Source of the DNA: Candidatus Parvarchaeota archaeon
Lineage (GTDB): Archaea > Nanobdellota > Nanobdellia > WJKC01
Assembly: GCA_030615175.1 (NCBI GenBank)
Contig: JAUWZX010000001.1
Span: 387,840 to 451,839, forward strand
DNA: 64,000 bases
Direction: 5' to 3'
Of the stretch, positions 6,832 to 15,468 are shown piece after piece (within the stretch, counting starts at the first letter, position 1; every line of letters starts with the position of its first letter). The notes beneath the pieces are model-generated. The model was not told the DNA's origin, made no database searches, and worked only from the letters and a program-made list of their open reading frames with translations. The translations under genes were made by a program, and so were the position numbers.

Positions 6832-8361
6832 ATGATTAATTTAGATGCTGATAATAAAGTATCAATTAATGAGCAGGAATTACTTACCGGGCGTTCATGC
6901 ATTATTGGCCAGTCAGGTTCAGGCAAGAGTTATGCCATTGCAGTGATTTGCGAGTCATTATGCGATAACGGCTTAGGATTCATCATTATTGACACTGAAG
7001 GGGAATACTTCAGTTTAAAAGAGAAGTTTAACCTTATCTGGAGTACTTACTCGGATGAGGGCGACTTAGATTTAAGAAAAGTGGATTTTAAGCGGTTAGC
7101 AAGACAGGTTATTAAGAATAATGTGCCATTAATATTTGACGTTTCAGAAGCAGAAGACCCGAGAGGGGAAGTTGGAAAAATCTGCAAAGCATTATACGAC
7201 CAGGCAACCATTCTAAGAATCCCTTACTTAATAATTATTGAGGAAGCGGATAAGTTCTGCCCTCAGAGAGGCGTGTGCGTACCAGAGGTTGAGGAAATCA
7301 GCAGAAGAGGGCGCAAGAGGGGTTTAGGATTGCTTGTTGCAAGTCAGCGCCCAGCACTGATTAATAAGGCAGTATTATCTCAATGCAATATTCAATTAAT
7401 TGGCAGGTTAACAATTGATAATGATATTGATGCCGTGAAGTCATTCATTCATAACAGAGTGTTATTGTACAAGCTTCCTGACTTAAGTGCAGGTGAGTTC
7501 GTGCTAAGCGGTTTAGGAGAGGACTTCATATTCAAGTTTAAGAAGAGAGTGACTTCTCATAAGAGTTCATCACCGCCAATAAAGAAGAAGGAGCAGCCAA
7601 TGATTAAGGAAGTGCTTAATAATTTAGGAATCATGAAACCTGAATTAATAACTGGTAATGGCGTGAAACCATTAATTTCATTAAGTGATGCGAGGAAGAA
7701 GGTAATTAGGTTGTCACGCAAGAAGTACTTATTCTTCGGCAAGAAGGAGAAAATAACAGGCATTAACTTAATTTATGAGCCATTAATTGAGTTGAAAGTC
7801 AGGTTATTAAAGAAGAAATTTTTAGGAAAGGATTCGCATACTGATTACTACTTATATTTTAATAATTACATGGTTGTTAATAATAATTTTGAATTCATGT
7901 ATAATTTAAAGCCGTTAAAAGAATTATCATATAATGAAGTTCAAGTATTAATCCAGTTACTATACTCTCATGGTTTGAAAACAATTAAGTCCATTACCCG
8001 CGGAACTAAGTTAAGCGAGGAGCGGGTGCGCAGGGCAGTGATTAATTTAACTGATAAGAAGTTAGCATTGAATGTTGGTAAGAGGGGCAGGGTTAATACT
8101 TATGAAGTGTTAAGAAGGATTGACGTGCCGCGCATTAAAAGCATGTCCCAGAAGAAGTTAAGAACAAGTATTAAGCCTGAGGAGAAAGGGAAGCCAAGCA
8201 TTGATTTATCCGCTTTAAACAGTATTATTAAATCAATTAATCGTAAAGCAGAGATTTTAGAATCTAAAACTTTATATTTCCCCTTCTATGAAATTACTTT
8301 AAGAAGGGGTGACAGAGGCAGGCGTTTATTAATTAATGGGGTTACGGGCAAGGTGAAATAA
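6832..8361 (+). CDS. HerA/DUF87-like ATPase with C-terminal winged helix
   Basis: 509 residues. The N-terminal 230 residues are a HerA/FtsK-type RecA ATPase: Walker A GQSGSGKS at 26-33, IIDTEGEYFSL after strand 2, Walker B LIIIEEADKFCPQ near 134-145, and the conserved EISRRGRKRGLGLLVASQRP sensor region. Around residues 360-410 there is a winged helix (NEVQVLIQLLY... LSEERVRRAVINL), followed by a basic C-terminal domain. Such archaeal DUF87 proteins are thought to move or remodel DNA; no NurA nuclease is adjacent. The stop is immediately followed by the metallopeptidase start, indicating translational coupling. A TTTTTAATTAAG TATA-like run lies about 27 bases before the ATG. Confidence 0.82.
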   Translation: MINLDADNKVSINEQELLTGRSCIIGQSGSGKSYAIAVICESLCDNGLGFIIIDTEGEYFSLKEKFNLIWSTYSDEGDLDLRKVDFKRLARQVIKNNVPLIFDVSEAEDPRGEVGKICKALYDQATILRIPYLIIIEEADKFCPQRGVCVPEVEEISRRGRKRGLGLLVASQRPALINKAVLSQCNIQLIGRLTIDNDIDAVKSFIHNRVLLYKLPDLSAGEFVLSGLGEDFIFKFKKRVTSHKSSSPPIKKKEQPMIKEVLNNLGIMKPELITGNGVKPLISLSDARKKVIRLSRKKYLFFGKKEKITGINLIYEPLIELKVRLLKKKFLGKDSHTDYYLYFNNYMVVNNNFEFMYNLKPLKELSYNEVQVLIQLLYSHGLKTIKSITRGTKLSEERVRRAVINLTDKKLALNVGKRGRVNTYEVLRRIDVPRIKSMSQKKLRTSIKPEEKGKPSIDLSALNSIIKSINRKAEILESKTLYFPFYEITLRRGDRGRRLLINGVTGKVK

Positions 8362-8769
8362 TTGTTAAAATTCAAGCAAGCGCCTGACGTGCACTTAATT
8401 GTGCGCGAAATAATTGAAGGACTTGGTTTTGATTACATTAATCCTGACCAAGTTATCTGTTTTAGGAGTGAGGGCACTAAGTCTGATGCTGTTCACGCTC
8501 GCTGCTGGTCCTTGCCCCGCATCTGGCAGCAGGCACTGCAAGTTAAGCCTCACTACACTCTTGAAGTAATTAGTGAGAAATTTGATTCATTAAGCATGGC
8601 TGATAAGAAGAAATTACTCATTCATGAATTACTTCACATCCCTAAATCATTCAAGGGTGGTTTAAGACCTCATAAGGGTTACATTAGTCAAAAAATAGTT
8701 AATGAATTATACAGGAAATTAGAGATGAATCAGGAGAAGTCAAAGGAGTTCGGAATAAGATTCTTTTAG
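8362..8769 (+). CDS. Putative zinc metallopeptidase (HExxH)
   Basis: 135 residues with HELLHIPKSFKGGLRPH near residues 93-109, an HExxH zinc motif with a further His downstream, as in small putative phage-type/SprT-like metallopeptidases. The start is a TTG directly after the stop of the upstream HerA-like ATPase; an AGGTGA stretch a few bases before it fits ribosome binding and reinitiation. Coupling to a DNA-handling ATPase suggests a role in clearing DNA-bound proteins or processing a partner, which is inference. No signal peptide or membrane segment. Confidence 0.65.
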   Translation: MLKFKQAPDVHLIVREIIEGLGFDYINPDQVICFRSEGTKSDAVHARCWSLPRIWQQALQVKPHYTLEVISEKFDSLSMADKKKLLIHELLHIPKSFKGGLRPHKGYISQKIVNELYRKLEMNQEKSKEFGIRFF

Positions 8770-8836
8770 AATAAAATTAATGGACCTCCTAAGGCTCATC
8801 AACCTCTTCCCTTTACAAACACAGAGAATAAATTAA

Positions 8837-8908
8837 TGGACCGGCCGGGATTCGCACCCGGGACCTCTTCCGTGCGAGGGAAGCATTCTACTGCTGAACT
8901 ACCAGCCC
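8837..8908 (-). tRNA. tRNA-Ala(CGC)
   Basis: Intronless cloverleaf of 72 bases on the minus strand: acceptor GGGCTGG with CCGGTCC, including the G3:T70 pair that is the alanine identity element, discriminator A, T arm around GTGCGAATC, and anticodon arm CTTCC-CTCGCAC-GGAAG with anticodon CGC. Confidence 0.92.
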
Positions 8909-8924
8909 ATAAAGAGAGATAGTA

Positions 8925-9302
8925 TTATGCTTTTTTAAATTCTTCCCTGTAAGGCCATTGGTTCCTATCCATCACTTTTAGGACTTCATCAATGCAAAGG
9001 CAGGTCTCACTGCAAACGCGAACATCTGACCTGTTTAAGTTGCGCTTGCAAATACTCTTAACAAAGCCGGTGAATTCATCATCACTGACTTTAATAACGT
9101 AGTCATTCCTTGCTGGCTCTTTATTAACTCTGTGCAAGTACTTGTCATTTATTTTCCAGCCATTATGTTTCATGATTCCAAGCATGTAATCAGTGAAAAG
9201 GCATTCACTGTATGCCTTAACATTGCCCTTTCTTAAATTATTCCTGCAAATACGATTAAGATGCTTTTCTAATTCACTTCTTGATGAGTAAATTGTAGTC
9301 AT
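8925..9302 (-). CDS. Hypothetical protein with an internal duplication
   Basis: 125 residues made of two related halves. The first (about 17-52) reads RICRNNLRKGNVKAYSEC then MLGIMKHNGWKI; the second (about 83-118) reads SICKRNLNRSDVRVCSET then VLKVMDRNQWPY. Each half has a Cys near its start and a conserved (M)xxNxW ending, so the protein is a tandem repeat of a roughly 37-residue helical unit. The cysteines (18, 34, 85, 97, 101, 103) may bind metal or form structure. No family is recognised. It follows tRNA-Ala(CGC) on the chromosome; start is an ATG at 9300-9302. Confidence 0.55.
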   Translation of the reverse strand: MTTIYSSRSELEKHLNRICRNNLRKGNVKAYSECLFTDYMLGIMKHNGWKINDKYLHRVNKEPARNDYVIKVSDDEFTGFVKSICKRNLNRSDVRVCSETCLCIDEVLKVMDRNQWPYREEFKKA

Positions 9303-9328
9303 TGAGAATTCAGTAGTAATAGCGTCTT

Positions 9329-9985
9329 TTAAATTTTTAGTTCGCTTGCCTTGAATTCAATGATTATTGAACCATCAATCAATCCTGCATTAATTGAACT
9401 AACTATTGGAAGTCCAGTAATTCTTTCAAGGCAGAAGCTAACGCTTAAATTCATAACTTCACCGTCAATAATGTAATTAATGAAACTCTCTGACGTTGCC
9501 ATGATTTCAGAGTTAATTAAGTCACAGTACAATCCGTTCACTACACTGAATCCTCCATAACTTAAACTGATTAATTCCTCATCAAGCAATTCACTAATCT
9601 TAGTTATTGCTGAAACGCCAGCGAATCGCTGCGAAGTTAGTTTTGAAAGGTCTGCCTTGCTGCATTGATTATTCTCGCAGAAAAAGTGGGATTCATTCTC
9701 AATAATTAACTTAATAGAGTATACGCCGCCTTCATTAGGAAGGTTAAATGTGTAACTCTCGCTTGTTTCATTAAACATTATTATTGTTGGAATACTGGTT
9801 GTTACTGAGTAATTACCAATCTTTATTGAAGTAGTCATTAAACCAGTTATTGAATAATTAGTTATTAATGACTGCTTGTTCAAGGCATTAATAATCACTG
9901 TATTAGGATTCAAGTTAATTAATTGAGTGAAGATTAGTAGTAAAACTGATAAGCATATAAGGAGTGTTAAACCTAAACCCTTCAT
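9329..9985 (-). CDS. Membrane-anchored or secreted protein, unknown function
   Basis: 218 residues beginning with Lys-rich MKGLG and a hydrophobic segment LTLLICLSVLLLIFTQL (about residues 5-21), a signal peptide or N-terminal anchor. The rest is polar and beta-rich with many Asn-X-Ser/Thr sequons and a lone pair of cysteines in CENNQC, suggesting an extracytoplasmic domain. The frame can be extended to a TTG at 9991, but the ATG at 9983-9985 is preferred. No family recognised. Confidence 0.55.
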   Translation of the reverse strand: MKGLGLTLLICLSVLLLIFTQLINLNPNTVIINALNKQSLITNYSITGLMTTSIKIGNYSVTTSIPTIIMFNETSESYTFNLPNEGGVYSIKLIIENESHFFCENNQCSKADLSKLTSQRFAGVSAITKISELLDEELISLSYGGFSVVNGLYCDLINSEIMATSESFINYIIDGEVMNLSVSFCLERITGLPIVSSINAGLIDGSIIIEFKASELKI

Positions 9986-10121
9986 TTTCAATTAAGAATA
10001 AAGGATTTATAAGTATTTTAAGGTTTTTAATATAATTTTCCGCAAGCATTTTTACTCTCCTATAGCACTACTTTTTTTTTGGGACAAAATTTAATAATTC
10101 GGAACTTTTAAGTAATACTTT

Positions 10122-11249
10122 ATGAAGGTGGCTATGCTTGGATGGGAGTTCCCTCCATTTATTTCAGGCGGATTAGGCACTCACTGCTATGAATTAACAA
10201 AGAAGTTAAAGAAGTGGTGTGAAATATTGTTCTTCATGCCAAAACCTAAAGGAGAATTTTCAGCGCCTCATGTTCAAATAATACCAGTGCCTGGCGGATT
10301 CAGTGGTCCATACTTAAAAGAACTTGAAGGAATGGTTTCTGACGGGTTCTTTAGCAGGGTAAAACATTATAATGAGAATGTTATTAAAACAGCGTTAAAG
10401 CATAGTTTTGACATAATACACTGCCATGACTGGATGACTATTACTGCAGGAGTTAAGTTAAAGAAATTAACAGGCAAGCCATTAGTATTCACTGTTCACA
10501 GCACTGAATGGGACAGGACTGCAGGCCATCCATGGCAGTTCATAGCCGATATAGAAAGGTTAGGGCTTAATGAGGCTGATAAAATAATAACAGTAAGTAA
10601 TTGGATGAAGAAACAATTAATGGACAGATACAATGTTAATGCTTCGAAGATTAAAGTGATTTACAACGCTATTGACCCTTCAAGGTTTAAGGCAATGGTT
10701 GAGAAATTAGGCAGCAAAGTGGTATTATTTCTCGGAAGATTAAGCATTCAGAAAGGAGCTGATTACTTCATTCACGCTGCTAAAAAAGTTTTAGACGTTG
10801 AACCAAACATTACTTTCCTAGTCGGGGGTAAGGGTCCTGAATTAAAGAACTTAATTAAATTAACAATTAACTTAGGAATTAGTGATAAAGTAAAATTCTT
10901 AGGCTACATTCCTGACGAGGACCTGCCTAAGTTATACGCGCTCGCTGACGTTTACGTAATGCCAAGCGTTGCCGAGCCGTTCGGCATAACTGCACTAGAA
11001 TCAATTGCTTCAGGCACACCATTAATTATTAGCAAGGATGCAGGTGTTTCAGAAGTCCTCCAGCACTGCTTGAAAGTTGATTTCTGGGATGTTAATGAGA
11101 TTGCTAACAAAATAATAGGCGTTCTAGAATATACAGGGTTAGGAGAGGAGTTATCAAAGCATGGATTAGAGGAATGTTCTAAAATCACTTGGGGTGAGGT
11201 TGCTAAGAAAACGCATGATTTATATTCATCATTAGCAGTTAATACATAG
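10122..11249 (+). CDS. GT4-family glycosyltransferase, glycogen/starch synthase-like
   Basis: 375 residues with a GT-B fold. The N-terminus MLGWEFPPFISGGLGTHCYEL holds the glycine-rich donor-loop typical of glycogen synthase and other GT4 enzymes; HCHDWMT (about 104-110) and FTVHSTEW follow; the C-terminal half has LFLGRLSIQKGADYF (about 205-219), a phosphate-binding VGGKGPELKNL, and the EX7E-type motif VAEPFGITALESIASGTP (about 284-301). It is followed two bases later by the GH57 gene and sits in the same block as GT3 glycogen synthase, so a role in making alpha-glucan is likely. Donor sugar cannot be read from sequence. Confidence 0.88.
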   Translation: MKVAMLGWEFPPFISGGLGTHCYELTKKLKKWCEILFFMPKPKGEFSAPHVQIIPVPGGFSGPYLKELEGMVSDGFFSRVKHYNENVIKTALKHSFDIIHCHDWMTITAGVKLKKLTGKPLVFTVHSTEWDRTAGHPWQFIADIERLGLNEADKIITVSNWMKKQLMDRYNVNASKIKVIYNAIDPSRFKAMVEKLGSKVVLFLGRLSIQKGADYFIHAAKKVLDVEPNITFLVGGKGPELKNLIKLTINLGISDKVKFLGYIPDEDLPKLYALADVYVMPSVAEPFGITALESIASGTPLIISKDAGVSEVLQHCLKVDFWDVNEIANKIIGVLEYTGLGEELSKHGLEECSKITWGEVAKKTHDLYSSLAVNT

Positions 11250-11251
11250 TA

Positions 11252-12451
11252 ATGGTTAAGGTCTGTTTGTACTTTCAGGTTCACCAGCCGGAGAGGCTTG
11301 CAGGGTATAACGTGTTCAGGCGTGACGGCAAGTACTTTGATGATGAGAGGAATAAGAAGATATTCCTGAAGGTTGCAAAGAAGTGTTACTTGCCGACGAA
11401 TAAGTTAATCCTTAAATTAATTAATGAAACTAAAAATGCTTTTAAGGTTTCTTATTCACTGACTGGAATCTTCATTGACCAGGCATTAAAGTACTGTCCA
11501 GAAGTTATTGAATCATTCAAGGAGTTAGTTAAGACAGGATGCGTTGACTTACTGTCAGAAACTTACTATCACTCGCTTGCATTCCTAATGGATGAGCGCG
11601 AGTTCAGGGAGCAGGTGAATCTTCACAGGACAAGGATTAAATCATTATTTAATTATGAGCCATTAGTATTTCGGAATACTGAGGCAATGTATAATAATGA
11701 ATTGGCAAGAATGGCAGAGCAGTTAGGCTTTAAAGGAGTTGTTGCTGAAGGATGGCATAAGTACTTGGAATGGCGGAGCCCTAATTATATTTACAAGCCA
11801 GTTAAATCTAACATCAGGTTGTTACTGCGTAATTACAGGTTGTCAGATGATATTGGCTTCAGGTTCTCATTAAGGGACTGGTCTGAGTTCCCGTTAACAG
11901 CTGATAAGTATGCTTTATGGCTTAGCAGGGTTGAGGGGACGAATGTTAATTTATTCATTGATTATGAGACTTTTGGAGAGCATCAGTGGACGGAGACAGG
12001 GATTTTTGAATTCCTTAAATACCTGCCAAGGGAAGTCCTTAGATACCCTCACTTAAATTTTGTCAGGATTAATGAATTATTAAGCGAAGAGCCTGTAGGA
12101 GTTATTGACATTCCTGACTTACTGTCATGGGCTGATATTGACCGGGATGCGTCAGCATGGCTTGGCAATGAAATGCAGCATAATGCTTTTAACAAGTTAA
12201 AAGAGTTAGCTGGTCTTGTTTACTCGCTTGGCAATGCTGAATTAATTGATTCGTGGCGCAGGCTTCAAACAAGCGACCACTTTTATTACATGTGCACTAA
12301 ATGGTTTGCTGACGGCGACGTTCACAAATACTTCAATGCTTATGAAAACCCTTATGATGCTTACATTAATTACATGAATATTTTACAGGACTTGAAGCGA
12401 TTAATTAGTAACAAACTTAACGCGCGCGGAACACGCAAGACTACATCTTAG
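11252..12451 (+). CDS. GH57-family alpha-amylase or glucanotransferase
   Basis: 399 residues. Family GH57 conserved regions appear in order: HQP at residues 11-13, LLSETYYHSL near 98-107, FRNTEAMYNNE near 140-150 with the predicted catalytic nucleophile Glu, DYETFGEHQW near 234-243 with the predicted acid/base Asp, and WADIDRDASAWLGNEMQ near 290-306. No signal peptide, so it acts inside the cell on stored alpha-glucan. The start follows the stop of the GT4 gene by two bases, indicating an operon and a shared substrate. Whether it hydrolyses, debranches or transfers glucan cannot be decided. Confidence 0.88.
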   Translation: MVKVCLYFQVHQPERLAGYNVFRRDGKYFDDERNKKIFLKVAKKCYLPTNKLILKLINETKNAFKVSYSLTGIFIDQALKYCPEVIESFKELVKTGCVDLLSETYYHSLAFLMDEREFREQVNLHRTRIKSLFNYEPLVFRNTEAMYNNELARMAEQLGFKGVVAEGWHKYLEWRSPNYIYKPVKSNIRLLLRNYRLSDDIGFRFSLRDWSEFPLTADKYALWLSRVEGTNVNLFIDYETFGEHQWTETGIFEFLKYLPREVLRYPHLNFVRINELLSEEPVGVIDIPDLLSWADIDRDASAWLGNEMQHNAFNKLKELAGLVYSLGNAELIDSWRRLQTSDHFYYMCTKWFADGDVHKYFNAYENPYDAYINYMNILQDLKRLISNKLNARGTRKTTS

Positions 12452-12474
12452 CATGCCCAAAACTAATGTCTTGT

Positions 12475-12780
12475 TTACTTCCTTAGCAATGCTTTAATTT
12501 TCTGCAGGGTGCGCCATTTATTTAATTCCTTGTCAAGTACTCTTATAATCTGGTCTTTCACTTCCACTTCGTTGCCCATTATTAAGGCAATCTTGAAAGC
12601 CAGGCCGCTCTTATTTAGTGATTCATTAATCCATGCTGCAAAATCATTCTTATCCTTGGTCACATGATGTTTTATCGCATTATTGCCAGTATTAATCAGC
12701 GAGTTCCTTAATTCTTTTAAATTATTTATTACCTTAATAACTGTTTCTTCATTTTCTTTTAAGTAAAATGGTTCATTCAT
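12475..12780 (-). CDS. DUF5752-like small protein, downstream copy
   Basis: 101 residues. Central segment LKELRNSLINTG, then IKHHVTKDKNDFAAWI (about 40-55), is the motif of the small archaeal DUF5752-like family (recalled by pattern, not searched). It is a paralogue of the gene immediately upstream, whose stop overlaps this start by four bases. Placed between GH57 and GT3 genes of glycogen metabolism; a regulatory or scaffolding role there is inference. Confidence 0.6.
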   Translation of the reverse strand: MNEPFYLKENEETVIKVINNLKELRNSLINTGNNAIKHHVTKDKNDFAAWINESLNKSGLAFKIALIMGNEVEVKDQIIRVLDKELNKWRTLQKIKALLRK

Positions 12781-13055
12781 TTTAATTCCTTAATAAGCTT
12801 GTTCTTTAATTCCTTCCTGTTTTTTGCTTTTAACTTCCTTACCTTGTTCGCTAATGCTTTGCTTCCTATAATATTCCTAATCCAGTCAGCGAAGTCATTC
12901 TTATCCTTTGCCACATGATGCTTTATAACGCTTACCGGCGCTTTCTTCAGCGCATTTCTTAACTCTTTAAGACTGTAACATGCATTAATATTCTTGAAGG
13001 GCGCTGCGCATAACCAGAAAGGGTTACTAACGCGCTTTTCATAATCCTTCTTCAT
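12777..13055 (-). CDS. DUF5752-like small protein, upstream copy
   Basis: 92 residues with LKELRNALKKAP and IKHHVAKDKNDFADWIRNII (about 41-60) followed by a basic helical tail. It shares the HHVxKDKNDFAxWI core with its downstream neighbour, so the pair arose by duplication. Overlap ATGA (12777-12780) couples their translation. Function is unknown; the location inside a glycogen island and 35 bases downstream of the GT3 stop suggests a link to storage polysaccharide. Confidence 0.6.
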   Translation of the reverse strand: MKKDYEKRVSNPFWLCAAPFKNINACYSLKELRNALKKAPVSVIKHHVAKDKNDFADWIRNIIGSKALANKVRKLKAKNRKELKNKLIKELK

Positions 13056-13090
13056 TATTTATAATTAACAGTGTTTGTGTTTAAATAACT

Positions 13091-14926
13091 TTATTTCACT
13101 GCCATATTATACGCTTTAACGTAATTATTGATTTGAATTCTCCAGTCTAATTGTTCAGCAATGTTGCGCGCATTAATGCTTAATTCCAATAGTGAGTCCT
13201 TATCCATTAATACAATGCCTTTCATTATCTCGCTTAAGTCATTACTAATCTGGTCGTCGTTTTTCTGTTTAACATTAAGAACTATTAATCCTTTTTTCAC
13301 TTCCTTAAAAGTTTTTTGAATAAATGAACCTGCACCGCTTGAATTAGTCGTGACTCCTAATGCAAGCAGGGCTCCTGCTTCCATTATAGTTAATCCCCAC
13401 GGCTCATACCTTGAAGGGAATACGCCCATTGTGCAACTCATAACAGCGTCATTCACGTCCATGCTTAGTATCGGGTCCTTAGGGTTTAAGTACTCAGGGT
13501 AAAATATCACTTTAACAGGGTCATTGGCTTTATTCATTAATCCATTCTTCTTTAAGCTCTTCATTATCATGTCATTTTTTTCATTAATTTTGAAAGCGCA
13601 TAATGAAGGCACTTCGCCTTTCCTCATGTTAAGGAATGATTTGCTTGCAAGTCTTAATTCATTCATGAACTCTTCGCCAAAAATAAATTTTAAACTCATT
13701 TCCTTCTCTTCAAGCGAGTTAATTAGTAAATTCTCCTTTATCTTGCCCATTTCTTCATTAATTAATTCATCAATCCTGTCAAATGACAGCATGTTCTCCT
13801 CAATTTCTTCCTTAACCCCTTCATTTTTTTGTGGAATCCAGATGAATGCGTAAACAGGGTTGTACTCGCCTTCCTTCATCCCTTTTAATTTCTTATTTAA
13901 TTTTCCTAACGCGTCAATGTATAAGTTAATGCCTTTGTTATAGAATTCATATCTTCCCAGAGTATAGAATATAACGCAGTCACTTGTCTTAATTATATAA
14001 TAACTTGAGAAGTATGCTAAGAGGAATTTCTTCATTTTAAGCCTCATAACTCTTCTCTTGGCAATTACTTTCTCCATTGTCAGGTAATCACTGAATTCTA
14101 AGGCATTAGGCATGATAATGTGTGGTTTTACTCCTAAGATGCTCGTTGCTTCCTCTGCAACGACATCGCTTACTGTAGTGAACGCGTCTGCTGATTCAGC
14201 GCATTTCTTCTCAAGCATGTGCTGAGCCTTAATCCCTAATCTTGAGGCTTCTTTAAGGTAATTATTTATTCGTGCTTCGCTGACATTAATCCTTTTAGAA
14301 CTTAAAGCCCTTCCAAGTCTTGTAGCATGAGTAGTGAATACTAATCCAATCTTGTCATAATTCTTCTTTAAGTATAATAGTCCTGCTCCTGAAAGCCATT
14401 CATGGAAGTGAGCCACTGCCTTGCCGTGCCTTCCTTGACTGCATACTTTCTCTACTAACTTTCCTGCAGCATAACTCCACGCTAAGGGCTCATCATAATC
14501 CATTCCAGTGTTTAATGAGTCAATGCCGTAATCATCCCATAATCTCTTCTTAATTAAATTAACATTCCGGTCAATAATCATTTCATTATCTTTCTTAAAC
14601 CAGATTCCCTTCTCCCTGAACTCCTTTGTTTCAAGTAATATTAATCTAATATTATTAGCAGTCACCCATCTACCATAATAAGCATTTATTCCTTCATTCT
14701 TTAATTCCTCAAATACTTTCTTGTAATCACTTGGCGCTTCTTCCTGCTCAAAGTGTTCTAGAGCGCTTTTACTGTCATAGAAACCTATTGCCACGTAATT
14801 ATTCCCATAAATCCTTTTCATTTCCTTGCTCTTGCTCTTTAGTACTGTAAATATGCCTCCAACTTTGTGCCCTGCTTCAAAGCTTATTTCAAAAATAGTA
14901 TTAACTTTATTCCTTACTTCTTCCAT
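13091..14926 (-). CDS. Glycogen synthase, GT3 (eukaryotic-like) family
   Basis: Transfers glucose from UDP-glucose (or a related donor) to a growing alpha-1,4-glucan. 611 residues. GT3 hallmarks: FEISFEAGHKVGGIFTVLKSK-like N-terminal donor loop (residues about 12-31), HFHEWLSGAGL near 168-178, TTHATRLGRAL near 198-208, VSDVVAEEA followed by MPNALEF, GRYEFYNKGINLYIDAL near 330-346, and the C-terminal catalytic block VFPSRYEPWGLTIMEAG near 525-541. Length matches the family. The start overlaps the 3' end of the HIT gene by 13 bases. Having both GT3 and a GT4 enzyme is notable in such a compact genome. Confidence 0.93.
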   Translation of the reverse strand: MEEVRNKVNTIFEISFEAGHKVGGIFTVLKSKSKEMKRIYGNNYVAIGFYDSKSALEHFEQEEAPSDYKKVFEELKNEGINAYYGRWVTANNIRLILLETKEFREKGIWFKKDNEMIIDRNVNLIKKRLWDDYGIDSLNTGMDYDEPLAWSYAAGKLVEKVCSQGRHGKAVAHFHEWLSGAGLLYLKKNYDKIGLVFTTHATRLGRALSSKRINVSEARINNYLKEASRLGIKAQHMLEKKCAESADAFTTVSDVVAEEATSILGVKPHIIMPNALEFSDYLTMEKVIAKRRVMRLKMKKFLLAYFSSYYIIKTSDCVIFYTLGRYEFYNKGINLYIDALGKLNKKLKGMKEGEYNPVYAFIWIPQKNEGVKEEIEENMLSFDRIDELINEEMGKIKENLLINSLEEKEMSLKFIFGEEFMNELRLASKSFLNMRKGEVPSLCAFKINEKNDMIMKSLKKNGLMNKANDPVKVIFYPEYLNPKDPILSMDVNDAVMSCTMGVFPSRYEPWGLTIMEAGALLALGVTTNSSGAGSFIQKTFKEVKKGLIVLNVKQKNDDQISNDLSEIMKGIVLMDKDSLLELSINARNIAEQLDWRIQINNYVKAYNMAVK

Positions 14927-15432
14927 ACCTTACTCACGTTTTTTAATAAATCTTTTTGTATTTCATCAAGGGTTTCAGGAACTACTCTCGTGTCAGCTGT
15001 TGACTCCATGAATCCTGCTTCGCGCTTGTACCTTGGCACTATTTGCCAGTGCAAGTGGTCAATGCTTGCTCCGCCGTATTCCCCAATATTTAATCCAACA
15101 TTGAAGCCGTCAGGATTGTAGGTTAATTTGATTAACTTCATTGCTTTCTGAACTCCTGTCATTAAGTTCCGCACTATTCTCCTGTCAAGATTAATAAATC
15201 CTGTTACATGCTTGTTCGGGACGACCATTAAGTGCCCCAGGTTATAAGGGTAAATATTCATTAACACGAAGTAGTCATCTCCCTTGTATATCACTATTGA
15301 TTTGAGTTTGCCGTTGCGTATGGCACACAGAATACATTTATGCTTTTTTGCTTTCTTAACATTCTTAACGTATTGTTTTCTCTTGCTTGACCATAAGAAG
15401 TGGTCGTAAACCCCTTTAAACCCCTTGCCCAT
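14914..15432 (-). CDS. HIT-family hydrolase (Ap4A hydrolase/phosphorylase-like)
   Basis: 172 residues from the ATG at 15430-15432; the frame also runs back to a TTG at 15450 but the ATG has a GATAAATAAAC TATA-like box about 27 bases upstream. CILC near residue 34 and a later region form the usual HIT N-terminal zinc/turn; NIYPYNLGHLMVVPNKH and the catalytic histidine triad ASIDHLHWQIVP (about 124-135) are clear. HIT enzymes cleave or transfer on nucleoside polyphosphates. Some bacterial and eukaryotic relatives use ADP-sugars or UDP-sugars, so a link to the overlapping glycogen synthase is possible but inferred. Confidence 0.9.
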   Translation of the reverse strand: MGKGFKGVYDHFLWSSKRKQYVKNVKKAKKHKCILCAIRNGKLKSIVIYKGDDYFVLMNIYPYNLGHLMVVPNKHVTGFINLDRRIVRNLMTGVQKAMKLIKLTYNPDGFNVGLNIGEYGGASIDHLHWQIVPRYKREAGFMESTADTRVVPETLDEIQKDLLKNVSKVWKK

Positions 15433-15468
15433 TAAATTAATAACAACCAACCTGTTTATTTATCATTT

